NCBI GenBank assembly: GCA_905215555.1
Contig: CAJMQU010000020.1
Span: 1-64,000, forward strand
DNA: 64,000 nucleotides
Direction: 5' to 3'
Source: an uncultured bacterium
Lineage (GTDB): Bacteria > Bacteroidota > Bacteroidia > Bacteroidales > Bacteroidaceae
In this document: piece after piece, positions 36,601 to 45,126 of the stretch
How positions within the stretch are numbered: the stretch's first letter is position 1
Layout of the letters: every line of letters starts with the position of its first letter
The notes under the pieces: generated by a model
What the model saw: only the letters and a program-made list of their open reading frames with translations
Told to the model about the DNA's origin: nothing
Databases searched by the model: none
Program-made: the position numbers and the translations under genes

Positions 36601-37017
36601 TTTGGTTTGCTGTTGCGCCGCTGTAGAAGAAGCATTGCCTACTTCTTCCGTTTTCTTCTCTAAAATAATATGGGAGCCTTCCAGTTTATATTTAATGCCA
36701 GTGTTCTGCAATATTTTATCTAATACCTTTGATACTGCCTGATTGTTTGCTTTAATAGTAACCGGCTTATTGACATTTATCTGGCTGTTATAGATAAAGA
36801 GATAATCAGTCTGACTCTCTATTTCATCCAAGACTTTATTTAGTCCTACATTATTCATGTCAAGACTAACTTTTGTGTTCTGGGAATAGGAATTCCCGGC
36901 ATACGAAGAAAAAACACATGCCATCAATAGGAATAATGTGATTCTCATAATTCTAAAAAAATGTTTTATTCGGGGATTTTTAAGGTAATAAGCCCCCCAC
37001 AAAGTGTTATTTTTCAT
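33622..37017 (-). CDS. susC: SusC/RagA TonB-linked outer-membrane transporter with STN domain
   Basis: A 1131-residue transporter. After the signal peptide (about residue 40) comes an STN domain (LNKVLDEIESQTDYLFIYNS), a carboxypeptidase-like domain (GTVVDKTGETVIGANVKIQG), the SusC motif DEVVVIGYGTTSTRKM, a plug (RGGGAPIYVIDGVISDEW; VYGSRAANGIVMVKTKQGG) and a barrel. The STN domain is the part that contacts FecR-type anti-sigma factors, and such a gene lies just upstream, so the transporter also signals substrate arrival. ATG 37017 begins a long pre-sequence; MRITLFLLMACVFSS inside is an alternative start. Confidence 0.95.
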   Translation of the reverse strand: MKNNTLWGAYYLKNPRIKHFFRIMRITLFLLMACVFSSYAGNSYSQNTKVSLDMNNVGLNKVLDEIESQTDYLFIYNSQINVNKPVTIKANNQAVSKVLDKILQNTGIKYKLEGSHIILEKKTEEVGNASSTAAQQQTKKITGTVVDKTGETVIGANVKIQGTDRGTITDVDGNFSLEVAPKDVLVISFIGFLETKVTVNDQSHIHVELAEDNKMLDEVVVIGYGTTSTRKMASAVTAVKGEKLQDLPFSNVTASLAGRATGVIVQSSGGEPGSTPSISIRGGGAPIYVIDGVISDEWDFNTLNPNDIESLSILKDAASLAVYGSRAANGIVMVKTKQGGKGKTAVTYTFNAEFSQSTKLLEKTRGYDYAYNQMLAGINDGLNEADLPFNQEVLDIIKNQSDPYTAGHADTDWLGEGLKTFAPQYKHTVSLSGSGNKVNYYLSLGMLNQGSIYTSNALNYDRYTVRSNVNTTFEEIGLKISLNLNGAYEKKEYPSFSAGTIWRDLYNQSPLNPAYNEDGTYAAVTDHPLAEMDKRSGYNRNYGKFINTQVAADWTLPWMKELTLGAMFNYRLNDSHVKNFSTKAPQYYADGAIYPIGKPTLSEEGYWGESYNFEVSAAYVKTFKQKHTIDAKFVYTIAENNGWKFNAYRGEYLSTVVDQLFAGAADTQQNGGNSDEGGRMGFVGRLKYDFMNRYIVEGSFRYDGSDNFTPGHRWGFFPSGAVAWAVSEEPFFKEWDQHVVDLLKLRASYGQTGTESGVNRFGYLSTYNMDEKKIVIGGKLQSGFSEGPLVAPELLSWYQVNSFNLGLDMAFFDSRLKGTFDYFYYVTKGGLMSPGDRYTTPLGKALPQIKSNSEQRREGVELTMRWSDTTPRKFAYEVGFNMTYFNSLWKVKADEALSDLMNPYKRQTHQADYYGLGYIDTGLYQNKEDILNSPRRLGSTQTKLGDIGYTDVNGDGKIDGEDQVRVGKPTMPHFTYALDFSFGYEGFTLSGLFYGTGERYMTLGDRYQKGEGKYLYYKNQLNYWRPDNTDADFPRLSISSGVNGSNNQAGSTFWMRNAAYFRLKNLQLSYDFKYKYLKRCDWLQMCRVNLSGSNLFTISSIGKFFDPETANTSGDGYPVQRVYSIGVTIGF

Positions 37018-37076
37018 ACCTTTGTATAGATTTTAAGTTGATACATTTTTTGCAATAAAATTGTGTTGATTTCTTA

Positions 37077-37106
37077 TGCCGGTAGGTGCGGGAACACTTA
37101 TCGGCA
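37077..37106. promoter_or_regulatory. Hairpin in the susC leader
   Basis: A 12-base stem (TGCCGGTAGGTG against CACTTATCGGCA, with two G-T pairs on the plus strand) and a six-base loop, 60 bases upstream of susC, between it and the anti-sigma gene. No T-run; possibly an end of the sigma/anti-sigma transcript or a leader structure. Confidence 0.45.
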
Positions 37107-37168
37107 TATTTATAGGTTAACATAGGTCATCTCTCATAGGCATTCTTTTTTAAGGATTAATACTGAAT

Positions 37169-38104
37169 CTATTTTATATAGATAATTTGCTTTTCATTAT
37201 CTTTTTCGTATTTGAAGTTTAGGTTTTTCTGTAAGATACGGAGTGCATAATCTATTCCGTCCGACTGCCTGAATTTTCCTGTGAAACTACTCTGCAATAC
37301 TCTCTTATTCTTTATCACTATTTTCACCCCGTAATATTTATCAAAATCCTTCATAATATTAGGAAAGGACTCATCGGAAAAACAAATAAGCCCTTCTTTC
37401 CAGCGGTAAGGATTATAATCTTCCACTTTAGTCATTATGAGCCGACCTTTCTCCAATGATAGTTTATGGTCAGGTTTCAATATTACGGTTTGTAATGAAT
37501 CTGTTTTCAAAGTGACCTTGACACTGCCGTGCATCAATGTAGTTTCAAATTTTTCCGTTTTCGGATATGCATTCACATTAAACTTCGTGCCTAATACTTC
37601 TATACTATAGGCATCTGTATGCACCACAAACGGTTTGCTTTCATTCCTTTTCACATCAAAATAGGCTTCTCCTTTCAAAATAACGAAACGCTCCCGCCGG
37701 TTAAAGGAAACCGGATATTGTATCGTAGTACGTGCATTCAACCAGACATTGGTACCATCAGGTAATGTTATATTGGTTCGCTGTCCTTCGGGAACGGAGA
37801 CAGTAGTCATTGACATCACATCCAAACCTGCCTTATATTCTTGATAGAAATGCCCAAGCAGAAGCGTCAATGTTACAGCAATAGCTATTTTCAGCCACTC
37901 TATACTTTTATTATGTAAGAAATTAAAAATCCAGGATTTCTTTGCCGGAAGCGGATGATGGAGCATTAAGGCATCAAAAATCTTGCGTTCCCTATAAAAA
38001 GTACGCTCGTTCTCTTCAGATGCTTCTGCCCAGGCTTTTACCCTTTGCCCTTCTTCTACAGAAACGTTTCCTTTAAAAAAATTATACAGTAACTCTTTGT
38101 CCAT
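37169..38104 (-). CDS. FecR-type anti-sigma factor
   Basis: A 311-residue inner-membrane protein: cytoplasmic sigma-binding part (MDKELLYNFFKGNVSVEEGQ), a membrane helix (about residues 80-98, IAIAVTLTLLLGHF), a FecR domain (VSVPEGQRTNITLPDGTNVW, LNARTTIQYP) and a DUF4974 C-terminal domain (NIMKDFDKYYGVKIVI). Receives the signal from the STN domain of SusC and controls the adjacent sigma factor. Start chosen at ATG 38104, since the earlier in-frame start at 38143 nearly abuts the sigma gene stop. Confidence 0.92.
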   Translation of the reverse strand: MDKELLYNFFKGNVSVEEGQRVKAWAEASEENERTFYRERKIFDALMLHHPLPAKKSWIFNFLHNKSIEWLKIAIAVTLTLLLGHFYQEYKAGLDVMSMTTVSVPEGQRTNITLPDGTNVWLNARTTIQYPVSFNRRERFVILKGEAYFDVKRNESKPFVVHTDAYSIEVLGTKFNVNAYPKTEKFETTLMHGSVKVTLKTDSLQTVILKPDHKLSLEKGRLIMTKVEDYNPYRWKEGLICFSDESFPNIMKDFDKYYGVKIVIKNKRVLQSSFTGKFRQSDGIDYALRILQKNLNFKYEKDNEKQIIYIK

Positions 38105-38155
38105 GCCAATATATAAATATCCTCTCTTATATAGGCACTTCACAAGAGAAAATTC

Positions 38156-38734
38156 CTAGTGAGATTTCATGAAAAAATAAAGAAAAAGCGGGAAATAATC
38201 TTTCAGGTTAATCTGGAGCATCTTCAAAGCCTTACTAATATGGAAATCAACTCCTTTAGTAGTCATATTCATTAAAGAAGCAATCTCCTTATAAGATTTG
38301 TTTTCATAGCGGCTCAGGATGAATATTTTGCGTGTACGTTCCGGCAGACTATCCAAAGTTTGCTGAATCAGTTCCCGCATCTCTTTCATTAAAAGCTCAT
38401 AGGGTTCGCAAGCATCCAAAGAAACGATACGTGCATTGAGTTCCCATTCTCTATATTTTCTGATATTTTCAGAATGCTCTTCCTCTATCTGCAAATGGCG
38501 AAGGTAATTAAGGCTTTTATGTTTGATGATGGTAAGTATATATGCAGGAATATTGGATACTTCGGAAAGAGTATTTCTATTTTCCCAATAGTAAATCAAC
38601 GCTTCTGTAGTTATATCTTCCGCTACATTCCAATCCCTGACGTAGGTATTAGCAAAATTCACAAATCGTATTTGATAATCCTTATACAGCTGATTGAAAG
38701 ATATTGTATCCTTCGAATTAGTCTTAATATACAT
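38156..38734 (-). CDS. ECF RNA polymerase sigma factor
   Basis: A 192-residue sigma-70 family factor with region 2 (YVRDWNVAEDITTEALIYYW) and region 4 (LPERTRKIFILSRYENKSYK, EIASLMNMTTKGVDFHISKA). With the FecR-type protein it should drive the PUL when substrate is sensed. A 12-base palindrome AGAGATATCTCT lies at 38754-38765, 20 bases upstream of the start. Confidence 0.92.
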   Translation of the reverse strand: MYIKTNSKDTISFNQLYKDYQIRFVNFANTYVRDWNVAEDITTEALIYYWENRNTLSEVSNIPAYILTIIKHKSLNYLRHLQIEEEHSENIRKYREWELNARIVSLDACEPYELLMKEMRELIQQTLDSLPERTRKIFILSRYENKSYKEIASLMNMTTKGVDFHISKALKMLQINLKDYFPLFLYFFMKSH

Positions 38735-38887
38735 TACATAGAATTAAAAGGTTAGAGATATCTCTTATGCGAAGATAATGAATTTAAACTATAACACAAA
38801 GGATATTAAAAAACATTTCAATATATACTATTATAAATTAGGATAATAGACTTACGAACCAGTCTCTACAATTTATATGAAAGTTCT

Positions 38888-38919
38888 TTTGCATACAATC
38901 GGTATATTAGTTACTTTTG
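38888..38919 (+). promoter_or_regulatory. HxlR gene promoter (-33 and -7)
   Basis: TTTG (38888-38891), 20 bases, TACTTTTG (38912-38919): full Bacteroides promoter layout, 25 bases before ATG 38945. Confidence 0.7.
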
Positions 38920-38944
38920 TAGAGTGATTATAAACTAGGACTAT

Positions 38945-39313
38945 ATGAATAGAACAGAAATACAAAACAGCTCTTATGCCGATTGCCCTATCCGGATGGT
39001 ACTGGCCCGTATCAGTGATAAATGGTCTATACTGATACTCTTCACATTGACGCAGACACCCGTGATGCGCTTTAATGAATTACAGAAGACAATACCGGAT
39101 ATTTCACAAAAGATGCTGACAGTTACACTCCGAACCTTAGAAGAGGACGGACTCGTGAAGAGACAGATTTATGCTCAAGTGCCACCTAAAGTAGAATATT
39201 CACTGACGGACAGGGCAATGTCTCTGTTGCCGCATATCAATTCTCTGATTTCATGGGCACAAGAAAACATGAATGATATTATCAATGACAGAAAAGCACG
39301 TAAGGAGAGATAA
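38945..39313 (+). CDS. HxlR-family transcriptional regulator
   Basis: A 122-residue winged-helix regulator. The HxlR signature DCPIRMVLARISDKWSILIL contains the Cys (about 13) that senses redox or electrophile stress in some members. Recognition region: FNELQKTIPDISQKMLTVTL and LEEDGLVKRQIYAQVPPKVE. The gene stands alone with its own promoter, and no obvious target is adjacent. Confidence 0.92.
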   Translation: MNRTEIQNSSYADCPIRMVLARISDKWSILILFTLTQTPVMRFNELQKTIPDISQKMLTVTLRTLEEDGLVKRQIYAQVPPKVEYSLTDRAMSLLPHINSLISWAQENMNDIINDRKARKER

Positions 39314-39439
39314 CACTCTCCACACTGATTTTCAACCTGATAAATATTCACACTTAACTATACACAGCTACTGAAAGCACTAAGACAGGCAGTTTGTTGC
39401 GCTGAGCAATCTACTTGCCTTAAGACATTGACGAATCAG

Positions 39440-40126
39440 TTACATTGCTTTCCAGAATTTCTGAAAATCTTTATACCTTCCGTAGCAAACCAATTCATCA
39501 CCCGCCTGCACCTGATCATTTTCAGGCAATTCGTTCATCACGTCATGCTCTGTAAAAGAGATGCCCAGACAGTTCTTCAATGTCTTGGCACGCTTCAATG
39601 CCAGCAGTTTCAAACCAAATTCCTTGTCCAAATTCAGTTCGTTGGCATAGTATCCCACCATCTTTTCCGGCACAGTGAACTTTACCACATAATAATCCGT
39701 ATCTACCCGGAACGTTTCCATGTTGGAGCCAAATTCCAAGAGATGCACCAGTCCACGGGCAGCATCCTCTTCGGGAGTCAGTATCCGTTCCAGTTCAAAC
39801 GCCTCAAGCACGGAGCGGTGTACACTATCAATAGCCCTTGCATAAATATGTTGCACCTTCTGCTGTTTCAGCAAAGCCACCACACGGATAGAGGCGCCAA
39901 AGTTCTCACCGATAGCAACTACCACTACATCCACCCCATTCAAAGGAAGAACAGAAAGAGCCTGCTCATCCGTTGCATCCAGCACAAAAGCCGTAGCTAT
40001 TTTCTCTTTTATACTGTCTACACGGCCTGCACTGACATCCGCACCAATCACTTCATGTCCTAATGCCGAAAGTTCTTCGGCAAGCATGTGCCCGTAATTT
40101 CCTAAACCGATAATAATATATTTCAT
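39440..40126 (-). CDS. trkA: TrkA/KtrA-type potassium channel regulator
   Basis: A 228-residue cytoplasmic RCK protein: N-terminal nucleotide-binding fold (MKYIIIGLGNYGHMLAEELS, GXGXXG type) and a C-terminal TrkA_C domain (about 135-220). It gates the TrkH-type channel encoded 48 bases upstream, in response to ATP/ADP or NAD(H). Single RCK unit as in KtrA, unlike the doubled TrkA of enterobacteria. Confidence 0.92.
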   Translation of the reverse strand: MKYIIIGLGNYGHMLAEELSALGHEVIGADVSAGRVDSIKEKIATAFVLDATDEQALSVLPLNGVDVVVVAIGENFGASIRVVALLKQQKVQHIYARAIDSVHRSVLEAFELERILTPEEDAARGLVHLLEFGSNMETFRVDTDYYVVKFTVPEKMVGYYANELNLDKEFGLKLLALKRAKTLKNCLGISFTEHDVMNELPENDQVQAGDELVCYGRYKDFQKFWKAM

Positions 40127-40174
40127 ATAAATTAAAAATTAAAAAGCAGAGTATCTCCTACTGACTACTGACTA

Positions 40175-42004
40175 TTAATTAATAATAATCTGCCCACTCG
40201 GATATTGATATTTCGTATGCTTCTTTTGCTTAATGATACCCAACATCAGCGTTATCAATCCCACGCGACCGATAAACATCAGGAAGGCAACAAGCAACTT
40301 ACTGTTCTCTCCCAATGTGGGTGTAAGATTCAGACTGGAACCTACTGTACTCAACGCCGATACACATTCAAACAGAAGCACCATGACAGATGCCTGTGGT
40401 TCCCATATCGTCAATGTAAAAACAAATACAAACAGAACACCGACAGACATCACTACCGTTGCATTAGAACGGCGAATTGAATCATAAGACAATTCACGTC
40501 CGAAAACTTCCACTTTCTCCGTCCCGCGAAGCACTGCAACCAGATTCAGCACCACAACCGCAAATGCATTCACCTTGATACCGCCCGCCGTAGATTGTGC
40601 CGCACCACCGACCCACATCAGGAAAATGTAAATCAATACACTCTGCACTCCCAATGAAGTCAAATCCACACTGGTAAATCCGGCCGTACGCGGACAAGTT
40701 GCATTGAAGAATGCCTGCGTCCATTTATCAGCCACGGACATTCCAGCAAAAGCACCGTTCCACTCAAAGAGGGCAATGAGTAACGTACCAAGTACCAGCA
40801 GCAGAAAAGTCATAATGAGCACAATCCTCGTATTGAGATTATACAAATGATAAAAACGATGTCTGTCCCACTCCCACGTATGCAGAAATCTCCATACACG
40901 ACGCAGATGATGAAGCACAATATCTTTCAGGTTCACCAATATCGGAAAACCGATACCTCCCAGAATAATCAACAGTGATATATAGATAAGGAACGGATTA
41001 TGTCCCGTCATTATCAACGGATTACCCAGATTGCCCGGCAATGTGGAGAATCCTGCATTACAGAATGCTGAAACAGCATGGAAAGCCGAAAAAGCCACTT
41101 CTTCTTCAAACGTCATTCCCATCGTGCCATGAATGTCGCTCCAGATGGCAAACATCCCCACCCCTTCGATGGCCAACGTAAAGCCCAATATATACAGCAA
41201 AGTGGAAAGCAGCGAGTTCAATGAATTAGAACTGACCATATCACGAACCACCAGCTGATTGTAGAATGACGTATTACCCATGAAGAACATGGCAAAGAAA
41301 CTGGTCAGTGTCATCACTCCCAACCCTCCAATTTGTATCAGCAGGATAATCACTACAAAGCCGGACGTGGTGAATGTGGATGCTACATCCACCGAGGTCA
41401 ATCCCGTGACACACACCGCACTGGTGGAGATGAACAGTGAATCTACCCACGAAATGCCATTCATGGTGCATCGCGGCAGCATCAACAGTCCTGTTCCTAT
41501 AAGAATAATAATCAGAAAGCTGGCAGCTAAAATCAGCGAAGGGTTTGTACGCCGCCCCAACAACCGGACTAGGCCATTGGAGAGATTGAGAAATGAGAAT
41601 ATCAGCAGAAGCACTATGTGATAAAGCTTTCCGTTCAGAAATTCCCAGAAATGCAGGATAGCCCCCTCTTCTTCGGGCCGATGGAAGATGATGGGAATAA
41701 GAGTCAGGTAGAGCAATATGGTCAATATCCACGTCAGTCTGTTGAATTTGCGCTTCGTATCTTGATATTCCAACAGAATACGCAAAGTGATTTCCGCCAG
41801 AAAAACACCCCATACCAACCGGTACAGGTATTGCAATTGCTGTGACTCGTGTTCGGAAATAGTAAAGCCGTGCTCATATACCACTCCCACAATCAGCAGA
41901 ATAGAAGCCAGGTAGGCTATGTAAGTCATCCCTGCAAGAAAAATCCGAATGTACGGATGAATCCATTTATTCTGATACAAAAAGAATTTGTGATAAATCT
42001 TCAT
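40175..42004 (-). CDS. trkH: TrkH/KtrB-type potassium transporter
   Basis: A 609-residue membrane protein with an N-terminal extension of several helices (about 1-150) before the four-repeat TrkH/KtrB pore. Filter loops are visible at FISTSAVCVTGLTSVDVAST, FHAVSAFCNAGFSTLPGNLG and FNATCPRTAGFTSVDLTSL, plus FECVSALSTVGSSLNLTPTL. Carries K+ (possibly with Na+) inward. ATG 42004 is chosen, since the promoter at 42060-42029 lies downstream of the earlier in-frame start at 42046. Confidence 0.93.
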   Translation of the reverse strand: MKIYHKFFLYQNKWIHPYIRIFLAGMTYIAYLASILLIVGVVYEHGFTISEHESQQLQYLYRLVWGVFLAEITLRILLEYQDTKRKFNRLTWILTILLYLTLIPIIFHRPEEEGAILHFWEFLNGKLYHIVLLLIFSFLNLSNGLVRLLGRRTNPSLILAASFLIIILIGTGLLMLPRCTMNGISWVDSLFISTSAVCVTGLTSVDVASTFTTSGFVVIILLIQIGGLGVMTLTSFFAMFFMGNTSFYNQLVVRDMVSSNSLNSLLSTLLYILGFTLAIEGVGMFAIWSDIHGTMGMTFEEEVAFSAFHAVSAFCNAGFSTLPGNLGNPLIMTGHNPFLIYISLLIILGGIGFPILVNLKDIVLHHLRRVWRFLHTWEWDRHRFYHLYNLNTRIVLIMTFLLLVLGTLLIALFEWNGAFAGMSVADKWTQAFFNATCPRTAGFTSVDLTSLGVQSVLIYIFLMWVGGAAQSTAGGIKVNAFAVVVLNLVAVLRGTEKVEVFGRELSYDSIRRSNATVVMSVGVLFVFVFTLTIWEPQASVMVLLFECVSALSTVGSSLNLTPTLGENSKLLVAFLMFIGRVGLITLMLGIIKQKKHTKYQYPSGQIIIN

Positions 42005-42028
42005 GGAGACATCAAATTTTAAGTCGGA

Positions 42029-42060
42029 CAAACATAAGCAAAACAATGCTTATAGACAAA
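42029..42060 (-). promoter_or_regulatory. trkH-trkA promoter (-33 and -7)
   Basis: On the minus strand TTTG (42060-42057), 20 bases, TATGTTTG (42036-42029); 24 bases from the -7 box to ATG 42004. Confidence 0.72.
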
Positions 42061-42098
42061 AAACAAAAGAAAAAAGAAATTGTTTTAAAAATAATAGT

Positions 42099-42106
42099 TA
42101 CATTTG
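42099..42106 (+). promoter_or_regulatory. -7 box of the TrpB-like gene
   Basis: TACATTTG, 32 bases before ATG 42139. A full -33 box is not evident. It forms a divergent pair with the trkH promoter. Confidence 0.5.
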
Positions 42107-42138
42107 GCCTCGTAAAAATTTTAATTTAAGTAACCACC

Positions 42139-43506
42139 ATGAGCAACAAGACAAAAAGATTTTTCCTTCCGGAAGAAGAAATCCCACATTATTGGTATAA
42201 TATACAGGCAGATATGGTAAACAAACCTATGCCGCCGCTTCACCCGGGCACCAAACAACCACTGAAAGCAGAAGATTTATATCCCATCTTCGCACAAGAA
42301 CTGTGCAAGCAGGAACTTAACCAGACCGACAAGTGGGTTGAAATCCCCGAAGAAGTACGGGAAATGTACAAATACTACCGCAGTACTCCGCTGGTTCGCG
42401 CTTATGGGTTGGAAAAGGCGTTGGGCACTCCGGCACACATTTATTTCAAAAATGAGAGTGTCAGCCCGATGGGTTCGCATAAACTGAACTCTGCCATTCC
42501 CCAGGCATACTATTGTAAAAAGGAAGGAGTAACCAACGTTACTACCGAAACCGGTGCCGGACAATGGGGGGCTTCACTGGCTTATGCTGCCCGCCTATTT
42601 GGTCTGGAAGCTGCCGTTTACCAGGTAAAAATCAGTTATGAACAAAAGCCCTACCGCCGCAGTATCATGCAGACATTCGGTGCACAGGTCACCCCGTCTC
42701 CATCCATGTCTACCCGTGCAGGAAAAGATATTCTGACAGTGCACCCCAACTATCAAGGTTCACTGGGTACAGCTATTTCCGAAGCCATAGAACTGGCACA
42801 GACCACACCGAACTGTAAGTATACATTAGGCTCTGTACTGAGCCACGTGGCCTTGCACCAGACAGTTATCGGTCTTGAAGCTGAAAAACAGATGGAAATG
42901 GCCGGTGAATATCCCGACATGGTTATCGCTTGCTTCGGTGGCGGTTCCAATTTCGGCGGTATCGCATTCCCGTTCATGCGCCATAAGATCTTGGAAGGTA
43001 AGCAAACTCGTTTCATTGCTGCCGAACCTGCTTCCTGCCCGAAGTTGACACGCGGCAAGTTCCAATACGACTTCGGTGATGAAGCCGGATACACCCCGTT
43101 GCTGCCGATGTATACACTGGGACACAACTTCGCCCCTGCCAACATCCATGCAGGCGGTTTGCGCTATCACGGCGCAGGCGTCATCGTTTCCCAACTGCTG
43201 AAAGACGGTCTGATGGAAGCTGTGGACATCAAGCAACTGGAATCATTCGAAGCCGGATGTTTATTTGCCCAGGCAGAAGGTATCATTCCCGCACCGGAAT
43301 CCTGCCATGCCATTGCCGCCACTATCCGAGAAGCTAACAAATGCAAGGAGACAGGTGAAGAGAAAGTTATCCTGTTCAACCTTTCCGGTCACGGACTGAT
43401 TGATATGGCTTCTTACGACAAGTATCTCTCAGGCGACCTGGTGAACTACGAACTGACTGATCAGGACATTCAGAAGAACCTCGACGAAATAGGCAGTCTG
43501 GCATAA
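42139..43506 (+). CDS. TrpB-like (TrpB2) pyridoxal-phosphate enzyme
   Basis: A 455-residue protein of the TrpB2 class of tryptophan synthase beta chains. The PLP lysine is in MGSHKLNSAIPQAYYCKKEG (about 116); the phosphate-binding Gly run is in CFGGGSNFGGIAFPF (about 275). TrpB2 enzymes make tryptophan from indole and serine, independent of or loosely coupled to TrpA. No other trp gene lies nearby, which suggests salvage of indole, abundant in the gut, rather than the main biosynthetic operon; this is inference. Confidence 0.9.
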   Translation: MSNKTKRFFLPEEEIPHYWYNIQADMVNKPMPPLHPGTKQPLKAEDLYPIFAQELCKQELNQTDKWVEIPEEVREMYKYYRSTPLVRAYGLEKALGTPAHIYFKNESVSPMGSHKLNSAIPQAYYCKKEGVTNVTTETGAGQWGASLAYAARLFGLEAAVYQVKISYEQKPYRRSIMQTFGAQVTPSPSMSTRAGKDILTVHPNYQGSLGTAISEAIELAQTTPNCKYTLGSVLSHVALHQTVIGLEAEKQMEMAGEYPDMVIACFGGGSNFGGIAFPFMRHKILEGKQTRFIAAEPASCPKLTRGKFQYDFGDEAGYTPLLPMYTLGHNFAPANIHAGGLRYHGAGVIVSQLLKDGLMEAVDIKQLESFEAGCLFAQAEGIIPAPESCHAIAATIREANKCKETGEEKVILFNLSGHGLIDMASYDKYLSGDLVNYELTDQDIQKNLDEIGSLA

Positions 43507-43518
43507 ATCATCACCGCA

Positions 43519-45093
43519 TCAGTATATATTTGCCATGCTGACCAGCGGTTCATAGAGTTTTTCTATGTCTTGTGCATCCATTTCAATATCAACCTGGTCC
43601 CCCGGAATCAACCGCATTCCGGGGGGCTTGTTGTCTTTACCATCCCGGTGCACATTGATGATAGCACAATTCTCCGGCAATAACAGTTCATCTACCACCT
43701 TACCGTCCATATACGAACCCGTCATTACCTCCACCGAAAGTTTATAACGCTTCTGTTCCTGAAAAGCGGGGGTATTAATCATATCCTCATAAAGGGTGAC
43801 ATTGAAAGGCTTCATCTGAAGCAGCTCCGTAAAATAGTAAGTCAGCCCTCCCACCACTACTGATGGATAAAACACTTCGAAATGTCCTGTTATCTCAGTA
43901 ATCAGCACAATAGCGGTCAGTGGTGTGCGAATCACCGCCACCAGAAAAGAAGACATGGAAATCAGCATCACATAGCTGACACTTTCCGAAGCAATGATAC
44001 CATATTTCACGCCCAGCAAACCGACAATCTGCCCCAACAAGCCCCCAGTCACCAAAGTAGGGATAAAGTTTCCGCCCGGTAGACCGGATGAAACGGAAAT
44101 GACCGTAAAACCGAAGTGTAATAACATCATTGCCACTATCCACATGATTTGCGAATGGGCACCGAACTGTGCCTGTTGCAAAAGGAAATTCTCTCCCCCA
44201 CCCGTCAGATTCACCTGCATAAAGGAAATAATGTAGGAGACCAATAACAAATAGGACATCTTGACATACACAGAAGACTTCACCGTGGCATATACCCGCT
44301 TAAAGGAGACCATTATCAGAGAATACATCTTTCCACAAACGGATATGACCACCGCTAATAATAAGAAGTATTTTATCTGAATCAGGAATGAAAAGACGGG
44401 CTCAGTCACTTGTATCAGATGGTACGAATTAATCGGAAAAACCATGCTTGCCACAGCACCCGCCACCACGCCGGCCAGCAATGTGGTGATTGCGGTTTTC
44501 GGGGCATCAAAACGCTCAATAGATTCTATAACAAGGAGTGAAGATGCAAGCGGTGCAGCAAATGCGGCAGCAAGTCCAGCACCGGCACCGGCAGCAAGCA
44601 GCTGTTTTCTTTCACCATGCAGAATACGTGTCCAGCGGGCAACGAGGCAGCCCACATACGAACCTATTTGCACAGAAGGCCCTTCACGTCCCAACGATAG
44701 GCCCGCTGCAAAGGAAAGAATGCCGCCTATAAATTTGGATATCATCTCTATGAAAGGATGTTTATAGGAGATACGTCCGTTTATGGCAGCACGTGTCTGA
44801 GGGATACCTCCACCCGTGATAAGGGGCATCTTCATCACCAGCCATGATACGAATACCAGTATGCCCCAAAACAAGAAGAAAAGCGGAATATGCCAATACC
44901 ACGCCGGGCGGGAAGAGAAAAACTCACTGCGGAGATGAAAGAAATAGTACAGACAATAATGGTATGGAACGGCAATAAGTCCCGTCAGCAGTCCTACGAA
45001 GATACTGACGAAGTACAGACGTGCGTCAACCAATTTCAGCTTGACGACATACCATGTCCTTAGTTTTTTCAAGTCTTTGAGCCTTTGAAACAT
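43519..45093 (-). CDS. ClC-type chloride channel/antiporter with TrkA_C domain
   Basis: A 524-residue ClC protein with about ten or more membrane helices. Selectivity motifs GREGPSVQIGSYVG (containing the gating Glu) and SSGLPGGNFIPTLVTGG; the GSxP position is not obvious. Residues about 430-520 form a cytoplasmic TrkA_C-like domain (VDELLLPENCAIINVHRDG, LIPGDQVDIEMD) in place of the CBS pair of many ClCs. Convergent with the TrpB-like gene at 12 bases, leaving no room for a separate terminator. Confidence 0.9.
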   Translation of the reverse strand: MFQRLKDLKKLRTWYVVKLKLVDARLYFVSIFVGLLTGLIAVPYHYCLYYFFHLRSEFFSSRPAWYWHIPLFFLFWGILVFVSWLVMKMPLITGGGIPQTRAAINGRISYKHPFIEMISKFIGGILSFAAGLSLGREGPSVQIGSYVGCLVARWTRILHGERKQLLAAGAGAGLAAAFAAPLASSLLVIESIERFDAPKTAITTLLAGVVAGAVASMVFPINSYHLIQVTEPVFSFLIQIKYFLLLAVVISVCGKMYSLIMVSFKRVYATVKSSVYVKMSYLLLVSYIISFMQVNLTGGGENFLLQQAQFGAHSQIMWIVAMMLLHFGFTVISVSSGLPGGNFIPTLVTGGLLGQIVGLLGVKYGIIASESVSYVMLISMSSFLVAVIRTPLTAIVLITEITGHFEVFYPSVVVGGLTYYFTELLQMKPFNVTLYEDMINTPAFQEQKRYKLSVEVMTGSYMDGKVVDELLLPENCAIINVHRDGKDNKPPGMRLIPGDQVDIEMDAQDIEKLYEPLVSMANIY

Positions 45094-45126
45094 TCCTCAG
45101 GGTTTTCTTTTTATCAATTTGAGTAT

